Source of the DNA: Pseudoips prasinana
Taxonomy: Eukaryota > Arthropoda > Insecta > Lepidoptera > Nolidae
DNA: 64,000 nucleotides
Assembly (NCBI GenBank): GCA_951640165.1
Contig: OX621240.1
Location: 38,382,713-38,446,712 of the forward strand
Reading direction: 5' to 3'
The first letter of the stretch is position 1; each line of letters begins with the position of its first letter. Below, piece by piece: positions 22,289-32,864 of the stretch. A program made the translations under genes and the position numbers. The notes below the pieces were generated by a model that saw nothing but the letters and a program-made list of their open reading frames with translations, had not been told where the DNA came from and searched no databases.

Positions 22289-23897
22289 TTAATTTAAATT
22301 ATTTTGAATATAAATGTCATTTGAATTGGATATATTCAAATTGTCATCATCAGTAGGCATACAACTGGAATTATTTATGTCAACGGTACATTGCTTAGTA
22401 CTCAGTACTTGGCCAAACATCTCACTTCTAGCTAAAGGTTTAGCCAAGTTCCTGGCTGAAATGTCAAAGAAATAACATAGCGATGAAGCTATTTGTCTTG
22501 TACAATAGTTAGGAAGATAGCAATAGTTATCTTTTGTCAGGTAAAAAGGTTTCTTAACAAAGGTGTTAATGTCAATTACATGTAATTTCTCCTGCATATA
22601 GGTTGATAATGTGTGTAAAGTTAGATTCAAGTTATATCTAATCATGTTTTCCTCCTGTGACAAACTAGCACTATAGGGAAATGAGAATATAACAACTTTA
22701 CTTATATTTAAACAATTTAAATGATTAATATACTGTACAAGTGATTTTTTATTCAAATTACCCCCTATTTCCCATTAAAAGAATCAGATTACAAGGATTA
22801 TTAAATTTATGTTCAAAAACTTTTTTGAAGATATGGTGGCTAGAGGCTCCAGGCATACAGAAATTGATATTTGAATGTCCTGCTGTTGATAATGACCGCC
22901 CTAAGTTTTTACCAATTTCATCGCTGAATATTGTCACTTCAGACTTAAAATTTATTTTTACATTATTTGTGTGTATTCTATGAGCTAATGACCTGTTATG
23001 TGAAGTTTCAGATTGGTTAGGGGAACTATTACTATCATTATTATTTGTTTTCAGTAAATTAGGAGACTGTTTTTCTAGCAAGGAACAGGTAAGCGACTGT
23101 TTTTCGGACAGTTCATACTTTATTGTTATTCTTTTGAGCTCATCTTGAAGAAAGTCAATTTTTTTTTGTTGACTTTCTATATCACAATTGTATTTTAAAG
23201 TACTGTTTTTTAATTTTATAGTATACAAATTCAACTTTTCTATTAATTCCAATCTTTCCCTGTTTTGACTATCATATTTAAAGAAGAATTTATGTCTTTT
23301 TACTAATTTTTGGGACTTTTTGATGAATTTGTTAATTTTTTGGTATTTTTTGAATTTAGTTTTGCTACAGCCATTAAATGCCATTGATTTTATATTAATG
23401 AAATCCTCATCTCTTGTGGGGAGTGATGTGAAATGGGGCTGGTTATTGGCTGCAACAGAAACCATGGAAGCATCCTTGACCACCAACTCATCATAAAGTG
23501 TTTGGTTCTGCAAGGTGATTAAGTTGTTATTTAATTTTCCCAACTGAGATCTTAATTCTGTTATTTCATTATTGGCCTCTTGCAGTTGTTGTTCCAAATG
23601 ATAGGATTTATTCAATGCAAAGTCATATTCAATACGACATTGATCAAATCCATTTATGATGTTTTGGAGCTGATCCCGGGCTTCAATAGCATCCGTATAT
23701 TGTACATGTAGCTGTGATAATTGACTTTTTAATATCCTCACCTGTTCAGATGACTCTAACAGTATTCTTTCATTATCATCACGCTCTTTCTCATAACAAT
23801 CACACAATTGCTTGGAGTCCTGTAGTTCCTTCAAAGCTTTTAGTAGGTTTTCTTCAGCTTGACGAGCCAAAGCCCCACGAGTGGTAATGCCAGACAT
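22289..23897 (-). pseudogene. LINE ORF1: coiled coil plus SGNH-esterase-like domain, one frameshift
   Basis: ORF1 of the nested LINE, starting at 23897 (MSGITTRGALARQAEENLLK). Residues about 10-130 are a heptad-rich coiled coil, likely for self-assembly. A basic stretch follows ('KFKKYQKINKFIKKSQKLVK', about 180-205). The C-terminal part from about residue 310 resembles the SGNH/esterase domain of CR1-type ORF1 proteins: 'VTIFSDEIGKNLGRSL' (block I position), 'CMPGASSHHIF' (block II Gly) and 'LILLMGNRG' (block III position). The frame breaks there at a run of five G (22761-22765, C on the plus strand) and coding continues one frame over with 'VVIFSFPYS' and 'HVIDINTFV' to 22289. Block I lacks the usual GDS Ser context, so catalytic ability is doubtful even before the frameshift. 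Confidence 0.85.
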
Positions 23898-24295
23898 TGT
23901 TTATAATAAAATGTACTTAAAATCAACTGGAATGGGGTTATGTCAACGTATAGAACAACTGTGATAATACGCAACAACCTTGATTGAAAGTAACTTTCAT
24001 CTATAACAATTGCCAAATAAAATCAAAGTTAACACGCTCTGTTGTTAGATTGCGAGTAAATACAGTGGTTTTTACCTTAGGAGTCCATGCAAATGTGCCG
24101 GTAACTGTCACAATATAATCACAAATTTAACATATAAAACACTATAGATAATTATTTTAACACGTTAACTATACTAATTACTCAGTGATTTAATTAGATT
24201 TGGGCTTTTAAACAATGAAAATTAAACAAAATTCAATAATTAATTAAGGACATTCAAAATCAGCTGTTAGCGTTAGTGTTGCCACAGTAGGAAAA

Positions 24296-24611
24296 AAAAA
24301 ACTTCATACATATCGCAATAACGCTCACTATTCACATTGAGCGCTCGGCCAAGTCGATCTTCATGAAAATTAGCAGTCTGCTAAAGGCATAATTGGTACG
24401 GACACAACGACTTTTGGGCTGTGCAGAGGTCGCTCATGTTTTCGCCTCGGATTCTCCACTGCCCAGTATCGACAATTCTGCTTATTAACATGACCATTCA
24501 GGTGAAAGTTGGCTTCGTCATTGAACAACGTTGAGCAGTCACTATTGAATCACCGTTACGATAATAAGCTCGTACGCAAAATGCGCGATGCGTCCCTGCT
24601 TACTGCTCCAT
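24296..24611 (-). pseudogene. mariner-type transposase, N-terminal part, internally deleted
   Basis: Starts on the minus strand at the ATG complement 24609-24611, with an in-frame TAA at codon 4 (24600-24602). Then comes the helix-turn-helix region 'AFCVRAYYRNGDSIVTAQR' (about 24535-24590), followed directly by 'FNDEANFHLNGHVNKQNCRY' holding the first catalytic Asp (about 24470-24522). In intact relatives well over 100 residues separate these, so an internal deletion is inferred. The sequence continues to 'ALNVNSERYCDMYE' (about 24305-24345), where the LINE interrupts it. Confidence 0.85.
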
Positions 24612-24974
24612 TGCAACTAAAATTGCACAGAATGGTGGACTTAACAATCCCCTCCCCGCGCCTCCCCGCCGCTCCGAGTCAACTTCAGCGCCGAAACAAA
24701 TACCCGATACTCTTTTTGGACACCATGTATAACAGAGTTTTGTGTAAAGCTTACACAGAGCATACATTAGAAGACTTCACACTAAACATACATAATTATA
24801 AACTTCTAAGCGAATTTAAGTTACAAACTAATTCGAGATTTAGCTGCAAACTTAATTTATTATTTAACTTGGAACTAAACGTTTCATTTCTGCAACACAA
24901 ACTCAACAAGTTAGCTAAGTACATATTCGGGTGGTCTTGCTAACTTTGAATTTATCGTCATATCTAGATTATTG

Positions 24975-25155
24975 GAAAACGATACAGCAAGACTGAATCC
25001 GGTATGACATGGCAACCTTCAAGAAGCGAGCCTATTCTTTTCTTAAGGGCCGGCAGCGCACTTGCGGCTCAACTGGTGTTGCGAGTGTCCATGGGCGGCG
25101 GTGATCACTTACCATCAGGTGACCCACTTGTTCGTTTGCCATCCTATTATATATA
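24975..25155 (+). pseudogene. LINE 3' terminal fragment
   Basis: Encodes the last residues of a LINE ('MATFKKRAYSFLKG' then 'VASVHGRR' and stop) and its 3' end 'GATCACTTACCATCAGGTGA', ending in 'TATATAAAAAAA'. Nearly identical to 29415-29590. The rest of the element was lost by 5' truncation. Confidence 0.8.
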
Positions 25156-25231
25156 AAAAAAGGAACTCCACTTCACATAATACACAACAATTTGGTCCTG
25201 GCTATGAGTGAGTTTGCTTAAGCTTATTTAA

Positions 25232-25522
25232 TAGAGGTAGGGCACAGCGTTCATTCGCTCAACGAGCAACCCGACTGGGGAAGTACCTCCACCTTACAGA
25301 AGATAATAATTTAATGTTGTGTTCCTGAGTGTGAGTAAGGTCGCCAGAGCTCATAGGGATGGGGGTGGGGATGGTCAGCAACACTTGTTTGCGGACTCTT
25401 TTCAAGGCCGGCAACGCACCCGCAACTCCTTGGTGTTGCTAGTGTCCATGGGCGGCGGTGATCACTTACCATCAGGTGACCCCCCAACCTCTTATAATAA
25501 AAAAATAATAATAATAATAATT
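25232..25522 (+). mobile_element. SINE with LINE-derived 3' end, plus copy
   Basis: About 285 bp: 5' part 'GCTCAACGAGCAACCCGACT' and 'AGTACCTCCACCTTACAGAA', then from about 25395 the sequence matches the LINE tail at 24975-25155 ('GCGGTGATCACTTACCATCA'), ending in an AAT-repeat tail. A minus copy is at 32962-33268. Resembles the Metulj-type SINEs of butterflies; that name is from memory. Confidence 0.75.
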
Positions 25523-25608
25523 AATGCCATGTGTGTTGCAAGCTTCAAAGGCCGCGCTTACTATCAGGTGCTTGTTTGCTGACATAGTTATCTAAAAAAA
25601 TAAACAAA

Positions 25609-25893
25609 TGCGAGTCGGACTCGCCCATTAAGGGTTCCGCAGCAGCAAGTATTTCAGTTGATTAAATGAAAGGTAAATTGCGGTTTACGATTTATGACGC
25701 ATTAAAAAAAAACTTTTTCCACTTTGGAAGTGTCTCTCGCGCAAACTATTCAGTTTAGAAAAAAATTATATTAGAAACCTCAATATCATTTTTGAAGACC
25801 CACATGTATGGGTACGATGAAAAAAAATTATTTGAGTTTCAGTTCTATGTATGGGGAACCCCCAAAATTATTATTATTTTTCTATTTTTGTGA
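25609..25893 (+). repeat. Dispersed repeat G, 3'-truncated copy
   Basis: From 'TGCGAGTCGGACTCGCCCAT' through 'GAAGTGTCTCTCGCGCAAAC' to 'TTTTGTG', where another element's AATAG-repeat tail starts. Confidence 0.7.
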
Positions 25894-26160
25894 ATAGAAT
25901 AGAATAGAATACATTTATTTGCCAGAAACACGGTACAAGGTTGTTATAAATACATCGATCAGCATGTTACCATCTGATCCATTGCGCCCCAACTGGGTAG
26001 ACCCCAGCGATACAAACTCAGCAAGTTCATGTAATACTAGTTTCAACATGGTCCAGTTAACAGTCCTTTTATCCTGTATATACTTTTTCATCACCCCATC
26101 TCGTAAACTTTTCGATATCTGGGCGGAAAAGTCGTTTTTATCCTCTAGAGGTTAAAGTAA
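25894..26160 (-). repeat. Probable LINE 3' end, minus strand
   Basis: An AATAG repeat (25894-25911) then 'ATACATTTATTTGCCAGAAA'. On the minus strand this is 'AATAAATGTATTCTATTC', a polyadenylation-like signal followed by a short-repeat tail. The rest is AT-rich with no clear coding. Inserted in or next to the end of repeat G. Confidence 0.55.
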
Positions 26161-26351
26161 ATTTGAATTTAGAACAAGTTTGTGAATGCAAAATATCAGT
26201 AAACCTATTTACTTCTACCTCTATGGTGCCGAATTTATCATACAACTTTTTAATTTATTAAAAACTAAGACTCTGAACCTTCTTGGTGTACTTTAAATTG
26301 TTTTGCGCAATACTACTGTTCTATTACACTCAAACTGTAGCAACGTTACTT

Positions 26352-26635
26352 TTAGGCTGATTTCAGAGTGACGCGCGCGGCACGCGCCGGAGGCCAGCGC
26401 GTCTCAACAGCCATTTTAAGTGTACGCAATGGCGCGTGCGAGACGCGTCACTCTGAAACGCTAGCTGCCGCCTGCCAGTAGAGGAGCTCGGGCAGCTCTG
26501 GCCGACGGCGCGCGTGTCACCGGCGGCGGCGCGTTTGAACTGCGTGACTATGAAACGCAACTACTATCTAGTGTAATTGTAAGCGCGCGCGTTTGGACGG
26601 CGCCGCTCGCCGGCGCGACTCTGAAATCAGCCTTA
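26352..26635. mobile_element. GC-rich MITE with TTA target duplications (PIF/Harbinger-like)
   Basis: Terminal inverted repeats 'GGCTGATTTCAGAGT' (26355-26369) and 'ACTCTGAAATCAGCC' (26618-26632) enclose 278 bp, flanked by TTA at 26352-26354 and 26633-26635. A 3-bp TWA duplication is typical of PIF/Harbinger elements. The interior is rich in GCGC, in sharp contrast to the AT-rich surroundings, and has internal partial repeats of the end motif ('CGTCACTCTGAAACG', 'GCGTGACTATGAAACGC'). No transposase. A 65-codon minus-strand open frame here is a composition effect. Confidence 0.85.
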
Positions 26636-26639
26636 GTTT

Positions 26640-27776
26640 TTCTTAATTATACCTAAGTATTATTTGTTATAATTTGAAGATTGTCCTGTAATACTTACAT
26701 ATCATAATATAGTAATTAATACCTAAACTTAAATAAAATAATTAATAATAAGATTTTTCTTGGCATTTCATTTCCTCGCAGAGGTGTGATGAAAAGTTAC
26801 GTATTGCACTCGAATGCAAAGATTTTTCACCTTGCGCTCTTTTCATTTCGTCGCTAATGCTCAGGATTCTAATTATTGAATCATCATTTTAGAATCCTAC
26901 GCTTGCTCGGTTATCAAAATTGAGCCCGCGGTTAAAAAGCAACTTTGCACTCTTGTATAGCAAATAACTATTATTCATTATATAGGAGGAAGTATTATAT
27001 TATTATATTTTACAGAAACTGCACTTTAACGTTCCCCAAAGATCGTCTAGATTTCATACACCTATATCTATTCCATTTTCGTCGACTAAATATAGGAAAA
27101 ACTCATATATAGTGCGAGCAAGCAAGGATTTTAATAAATATGTAAAAAGTTTGATTTTGACCCATTTAATACCAAGAGCAAGGTGGCACGGAGGCAGCTG
27201 AATCTTAATTTTTTCCAATAACTTTTAACATAATAATATGTCTTCAGCTACTCTGTTTAAGAGTAAAATCGGAAGCATTGTATGTGTGTATCCGTCGCTA
27301 TTCGTGGAAACTTGTAATTGGCTTTATGTTTCCTATTATAGCAGTAATATTTTTTATGTATAGCTGTTGGTTTTCCAAACAATAAATAAATATTTTATTT
27401 TTTTCATTTAATTTCAATTATTATACTCAACACACTACACGGGCTTTGGTTAAAGCAATTCAGAATGAAACAAAATCCCTACGTATTTGTTTTCAAAAAT
27501 TCATTTGTCTGTCTAGCCGTGTGAGAAATGGGTCATCGTCGAAAACAGTCTGAAAGCAAACTTCACTTAAAATGGTAATAAATTTAAATACTACGGAAGC
27601 GTTTCAGAGTTAACTGCACACAGAAATTGACAAGCAAGATTTGAAATGGCGCCAAAATATAAAAATAAAGTACAAATACATTAAACAAAACATGTAAGTT
27701 ATGCACACTGTTGTCTGTGTACAACAACACTTACTTAATATGAACTTATTTAAGTAAGTTTCTCTTTTATGTTTAA
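26640..27776. other. Unassigned AT-rich sequence
   Basis: 1.1 kb with no recognised feature. Confidence 0.35.
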
Positions 27777-28095
27777 TTAGCTGTGCCCCGCGGTTTTACC
27801 CGCGTTAACATTTATAAATTATCACAGCAGCTCCTCCCCCGTAGGTGATAGCGTGATAATATATAGCCTATATTTTGACCCAACCTCTTAGTAATATTCA
27901 TGCAAAATTTTAACTAAATCCATGCAGTACTTTTTGAGTTTAGCCCGGACATACATACAGACAAACAGACAAAAATTCTAATAACTATATTTTTGGATTC
28001 GATATCGATTGACGATCACGCCCCAAGTATCCTTTTTTTTAAATATTCAATGTACAGTTTTGACTTTCCTACGATTTTATTATATGTATAGATGC
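27777..28095 (+). repeat. Dispersed repeat F, plus copy
   Basis: 'AGCTGTGCCCCGCGGTTTTA' to 'CTACGATTTTATTATATGTA'. Nearly the same ends and length as 48868-49184. Confidence 0.78.
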
Positions 28096-28313
28096 GTATA
28101 CCTAGCTTTTACTTATTATCATTCTGTTATGTTGTGCTTACCTTTAATTTAGATGCATGTCTGATCACCTTGATACAATGTTGTGTAATAATGTTAAACA
28201 TGTATTTAGTTGGTAAGCCTCAATTAAATAAATTAATAAACAAAGTGCATTTTAAAGCAAATGAGGACCCTCATTTTAAAATGATATTAATGAAAGTGGC
28301 CCGTTTCACAATC

Positions 28314-28710
28314 ATCATCATATCAACCGAAAAACGTCCACTGCTGGACAAAGGCTTCCCCCAATGCTCTCCACAAGGGGCGGTCTTGTTCTGCCTGCCT
28401 CCACTGGCTTCTCGCGACCCTTGCAAGATCGTCGGTTCACCTTGCAGAGGGCCTACCTACTCTGCGTCTTCCGGTTTTTGGTCGCTACTCAAGAATGTCT
28501 GTTCTGCGAGCTATGTGCCCCTCCCACTGCCACTTCAGTTTGACAATTCGTAGGGTTATGTCGGCTACTTTGGTGGTTGGCCTACGGAATTCGAAATTTC
28601 TGATGCTATCCCGCAGGGAATCTCCGAATATTCGTTTTTTTTTTGACAATGTCCTCCCCTTTGCTCTTTGGGTGACGTAAGCGAACATGTCACTGTTCCA
28701 CATTGATCTT
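28314..28710 (-). pseudogene. RTE-clade LINE, C-terminal fragment with 3' end
   Basis: Minus strand: 'MFAYVTQRAKGRTLSKKK', 'DSLRDSIRNFEFRRPTTKVA', 'LRIVKLKWQWEGHIARRTD' (28490-28700), the well-known C-terminal region of insect RTE-type EN-RT proteins. It then passes with a shift into the remaining C-terminus and ends at 'TTTGTCCAGCAGTGGACGTT' with a GATGATGATT tail (28308-28340). RT and endonuclease domains are absent (5' truncation). This coding fragment identifies the source of the E-element tails. Confidence 0.82.
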
Positions 28711-28989
28711 AATAAACAAAATATCTAAGTTTAGAAGTTGCTTATTTATGATATTTTTGTAACTAGATTTTCGACGAGTAGCTAAAATGTTAAGGATAGA
28801 GATATTACGTTTTAACATTTTATCTCAAGGGCTTGTTTAGAAAATAGGCTACAGTAGTACCGGAGATAATTACTTATTTTGCTTTTACCTTAAAATTCTA
28901 TTTTTTACAATATTAGCCTACATAAAAGTGATTATGTTTCAATTGCTTAATAATAAAAGATAAATTATTATTTAACTAGGTATATTTTG

Positions 28990-29590
28990 CAGACCTAGGC
29001 GATACTTTACATGGGCCCATCGCCTCCAATTATATAAAGCGCAAGAACGGTCGCATATGGAATATTGCTGCCACCTCTGGGCAGGGGCACCACAGTATCA
29101 ACTTCTTCCTTTTGGTCGTATACAACGTCGTGCAGCTCGAATGGTCGTTAACGACGGGAGTCCCACTATTTGGCTTGATCCTCTTACCCTGCGGAGAGGC
29201 GTCGCGTCTCTATGTGTCCTCTATCGCATTTATCACGGGGAGTGTTCAGAGGAATTGTGCGAGCTTATACCTGCCGCCACATTCCGTCAGACTCTCTCGC
29301 CAAAAGTGGAAATTTCATCCTTATTACCTGGATGAATGGTCATCTACTACTGTGCATTTCACAAGAAACTTTTTGCCGCGCACTATCGCTCTGTGGAATC
29401 AATTAGATGCGGAGGTATTTCCGATCCAGTATGACATGGCAACCTTCAAGAAGCGAGCCTATTCTTTTCTTAAAGGCTGGCAACGCACTTGCAGCTCCTC
29501 AGGTGCTGCGAGTGTCCATGGGCGGCGGTGATCACTTACCATCAGGTGACCCACTTGCTCGTTTACCATCCTATTACGTATAAAATAAAA
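28990..29590 (+). pseudogene. 5'-truncated LINE, C-terminal region and 3' end, frameshifted
   Basis: Starts in the post-RT region ('LYKAQERSHMEYCCHLWAGA', 'RIQRRAARMV') and runs in one frame to about 29310 ('CELIPAATFRQTL'). A single frameshift then moves coding to the next frame: 'YYLDEWSSTTVHF', 'LPRTIALWNQL', 'DMATFKKRAYSFLKGWQ' and stop at 29531. The 3' end 'GGTGATCACTTACCATCAGG' and an AT-rich tail follow (29532-29590). Same family as 24975-25155; probably CR1-like. Confidence 0.85.
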
Positions 29591-30609
29591 TTTTATCTTT
29601 CGGTACACCTTATCTGCCGACGACAACTTAAACACAGTTGTTACAAAATAAGTAATAAAAACAAATAGGTAACATAATAAAGTTAAGTAATTTTTAAGAT
29701 TTTTATATAATAAAACTAAATTTAAATGAATAATATATTAAATCTATATTGCTTATTTGCAATAAAAATATATTTTGTTGGAATATTGCGAGGATAGCAA
29801 GACAATGCTTGATATTAAATTTATTATCTGAATTCTTACAATTAAAAAAATAATATAAGAAATCATCTCGATTCTAGCGCATTTGAACTTTTGAGCAAGC
29901 AAGGGGCAATTTCAAGAGAATTAAATCGAATTATGACAAAGTATATACTACAATGAGTAGTATTTTCGTGTTTGAAGGTTTTTTCATTACATCAACAAAT
30001 GCATCGCATGGCAAAAATGCATTTACGGCCCCAAAATGTATTAGACAATAAGTTTATTGGAGAAGTCTTTAGTTATACGCCCTTTAGTTATGACTGCCAT
30101 TCTGTGTTACACATTGTACATTCGTGTAAGCCAATGTTTTGATAATTTATTCAGTTGTGGCCTTTCAATGTTCTCTGGCGGCCAGGAAAATTGACCCACA
30201 AATAAAATATTGAACATAATATCCAATGTTGATTCCGATGTTATAGATCTATTATTTACACGAAATTAAATATGTATACTTAATCCAAAATGGAACGCAG
30301 CATTAAGTTTTTGTTTATTACAGAAGAAAAGTTAAATTGTGTTGAAGTTAAACCAAACTTACGTTATAATGCGAATCTGCGTTTATTTTTAAATTTCTTG
30401 TTTTGAATGGCTGTGTTTGCCCCTTGAGGTTCTCCCCTGTTCAGCTAAGTTTAACCGTTCGCCCCGTGATATACTCAGTTTCGCCCCTGATTACTATGAT
30501 GGAAATGAATATGATGAAAAGTTTAGTGAGAAACGGTAGCGATGAGTATCTTGGATTGGGTATGTTTTAAGAAAGGCGCCGTTATCTCTATGTCAGGAAA
30601 AATACTGAA
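29591..30609. other. Unassigned AT-rich sequence
   Basis: 1 kb with no recognised feature. Confidence 0.35.
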
Positions 30610-31257
30610 CCTTGTACCTTTTACAAATCTACAGATTTTAAAACTGATCATGGAAAGTTATTAATATACTCACCTTACCGTCAATGTATATCTATGAAAT
30701 GGGGGTATTTGTCAAAACTAATATCCACTTTTTTGAAATATTACGCTCAAGACGTCATCAAAAAACAATATGCGTTGCACCACATAGGACAGCATTATAT
30801 AGCAAAAATGTTTTAGGTATGTCATCAAAAATATATAACAACATACCAGTTGCTATAAGAAGCCTGGATTGTATAAAATCATTTAAAAAGAGTTTGTTTA
30901 AATTCCTTACAGACAAATGTTATTACTCGATTACTGAGTTTATTAATGATACGCAGAAGGTAGGTACTGACTTAATGATTAGACCATTACTGTTTAAGTT
31001 GAAATTGAAACCTGCACTATTGTCCACGTACTATTTATATTGACTGTTTAAATAAAGGTCTTATAATTGACAATTATAAATTATTTAGTTAGTTAGTTTA
31101 AGATATTTGACATTTTTTATTATAAATTATTTAGTTTAAGCTTAAATTATTTTGTACGCCTTCTATTGGCAAAACATAGCGAACATGTATTTCTATTTAT
31201 TATCTTCTATTGTACCTATACCTATGTTTACAAAAATAAAGATTATGATGATTATTA
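30610..31257 (+). pseudogene. LINE C-terminus and 3' UTR
   Basis: Frame 30684-31043 encodes 'MYIYEMGVFVKTNIHFFEIL', 'SSKIYNNIPVAIRSL' and 'SFKKSLFKFLTDKCYYSITE', matching the last about 110 residues of the LINEs at 13802 and 19280 (YIYE...FYNKLP...YY). It is preceded by 'LVPFTNLQILKLI' and 'LTLPS' in shifted frames. The 3' UTR has 'GGCAAAACATAGCG' and ends 'AAAATAAAGATTATGATGAT'. The UTR matches the insertion at 51820-52010 (minus). Confidence 0.78.
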
Positions 31258-31313
31258 ACACACACACACACACACACACAAACAAACAAACACACACACA
31301 CACATACGCACAC
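31258..31313. repeat. CA microsatellite with AAAC interruption
   Basis: (CA)n interrupted by AAACAAAC, directly after the LINE tail; it may have grown from it. Confidence 0.95.
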
Positions 31314-31607
31314 GGCCATTTGATTCGCTGTCACCTGATATTTTGTAATTTTTGAAGTACTTACTTGTGATACACTAAATATGAACAACTGTTTTTGAAG
31401 AGCGAAGTCTCCTAACACAAGCATTATATGCTTAAAAGGAGGCTTCCGATACTTTTAATATTGTTTTATACTGTTTGAAGCTAATAAATTATTATTATTA
31501 TTAGGCATTTAAATCCCTTTTTAAGATGAAAGATAAAAGTTCCGTCTGTATCAGTTTTATACACAGTTTTGTGTGTGTTGCCAGTGTTGACTTAAGGAAA
31601 CAGAGAC

Positions 31608-31683
31608 GTGGTTGCTCACTTTGGGCCAAATTAGAAGGCTCACGGTCACCCAAAGAGCAATGGAGAGGGCTATGCTTGAGATA
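31608..31683 (+). pseudogene. RTE-clade LINE remnant
   Basis: About 25 codons ('LLTLGQIRRLTVTQRAMERA', then MLEI) match the same RTE C-terminal region as 49434-49790. Flanks are unrelated. Confidence 0.65.
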
Positions 31684-31789
31684 TGAAAACGTGCATGGTG
31701 GTAAACATAAGTAAATAGGTATGTTATTACTCTTTATTGTATAACAAACTTATGACATTAATTAAAGATTAACATGTTTTACAACATTG

Positions 31790-31928
31790 TACAGACGCCA
31801 AAACATCCAGCTACCCCAAACTGTCAAATTTATTTTATAGATTTTCAAATTTATCACATAAGCAAAAGGTTCACTTTCAATTGGGGCAATTTGACAGATT
31901 GGGGTAGATTAATGTGGTGGCGTCTGTA
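31790..31928. mobile_element. 139-bp hairpin MITE, copy 2
   Basis: TA-flanked; 'CAGACGCCAAAACATCCAGC' at left pairs with 'GTGGTGGCGTCTG' at right. The inner arm 'TACCCCAAACTGTCAAATTT' pairs with 'AATTTGACAGATTGGGGTAG'. Confidence 0.88.
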
Positions 31929-32420
31929 CATAACATGGTGTTTTTTTGCTAAGTGGCTCTGTAAGGCAATTAACAGATCAAGGTTGATGAAAAGGTAGTA
32001 TTATATCTTATTATCTTTGTGAGTTTGATCTAGATATATTTCAGTGCTAATTGGAAGATTTAATACTCCTAAAGCTGGTTAATAGGATTAAGTGAAAACT
32101 CATGAATAACGAGTATTATCAGCATTGTGATACTATTAACATACTGTTCACTTGTAGGTTCGTATTTGGACCGAATTGATTGATTAAACTTTGAATACAA
32201 ACACAAGTTCACCGGTGACCTAAAATATTATAATTTATTCATACAAATTTGACACGAGGAGAATAAATTAAGACTGGATTTCATTAGCTAACGAAGAGGT
32301 TTGATATAAATTGGTACGTAATAATGTAATATACAGGGCATTAAACGTAGCGTATAATGCAAGGGGTAAATAGTATTAATGCTGTTTAATTCTTTTTTTT
32401 TTTTATAATATCATACATAC
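31929..32420. other. Unassigned AT-rich sequence
   Basis: No feature recognised. Confidence 0.35.
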
Positions 32421-32427
32421 CTAAAAC

Positions 32428-32490
32428 AAACACAAAAAACCTGAGTAGGTAACGAATTTTCTTTACCTACTCAGGTTTTTTTGTGTGTTT
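32428..32490. repeat. Inverted repeat (hairpin), about 25-bp arms
   Basis: 'AACCTGAGTAGGTAA' (32438-32452) pairs with 'TTACCTACTCAGGTT' near 32463-32477; the pairing extends outward through A/T and CA/TG runs. The loop is about 10 nt. Not clearly a terminator: no gene is next to it. Confidence 0.8.
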
Positions 32491-32639
32491 AAGTTCAAAG
32501 AGGTCTTGAAGATGTGTCAGTTTAACTGAAAACGAACCAAAATATGAAGCCGAGTGTATTCCAACTTTCTTTTTAATATGTCTCTTCGGTAGTTTTCAAA
32601 TGAACAAAGATTTATTTTATTTTATTAAGTATTTCGATA

Positions 32640-32735
32640 TATATATTGAAGGAAGACAAACGAGCAAGTGGGTAACCGGAATCCGGATGGTAAGTGATCA
32701 CCACCGCCTATGCACGTTCCCAATACATTTGTGAT
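32640..32735 (-). repeat. LINE/SINE 3' tail fragment
   Basis: 'GACAAACGAGCAAGTGGGTA' and 'ATGGTAAGTGATCACCACCG' are the reverse complement of the LINE 3' end at 29532-29590, truncated after about 90 bp. Confidence 0.65.
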
Positions 32736-32864
32736 TAATAATGGAGCACCATTTTTAATTAGTCGAATAAAATACTATAGAATAATCAATCTATAGTATG
32801 AATCTATACTAAGGAATTTGTTATAGTCATTTGGTTCATTGTCAATACAAGGGAGCAACAATGT

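Larger units (their letters stand above)
19103..24290 (-). mobile_element. Near full-length LINE (CR1/Jockey group), about 5.2 kb
   Basis: Order on the minus strand: about 390 bp of 5' UTR (24290-23898), ORF1 (23897-22289), a short gap, ORF2 (22162-19280), about 160 bp of 3' UTR with AATAAA (19122-19133) and a TTTGAC-repeat tail (19103-19121). The 5' UTR shows no recognisable promoter motif. It lies inside a mariner-type transposase, so it inserted after that element. I see no clear target duplication. Two visible lesions (one in each ORF) inactivate it; overall preservation suggests a fairly recent copy. Confidence 0.9.
18592..24729 (-). mobile_element. mariner/Tc1-type transposon interrupted by a 5.2-kb LINE
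   Basis: Both ends carry inverted repeats (left 'CAAGGTGTCCAGAAAGAGTA', right complement of 'CATGGTGTCCAAAAAGAGTA') flanked by TA, the expected mariner/Tc1 target duplication. Without the nested LINE the element is about 0.93 kb, against about 1.3 kb usual, because part of the transposase is missing. The family is the arthropod group with 'DEANFHLNG' and 'SPLDYFLWG'-like signatures. Confidence 0.88.

Noticed and set aside
26363..26560. GC-rich open frame, possible exon or CpG island promoter
   Set aside because: It falls wholly inside a TIR- and TTA-bounded element; arginine-rich translation is expected from GCGC composition.
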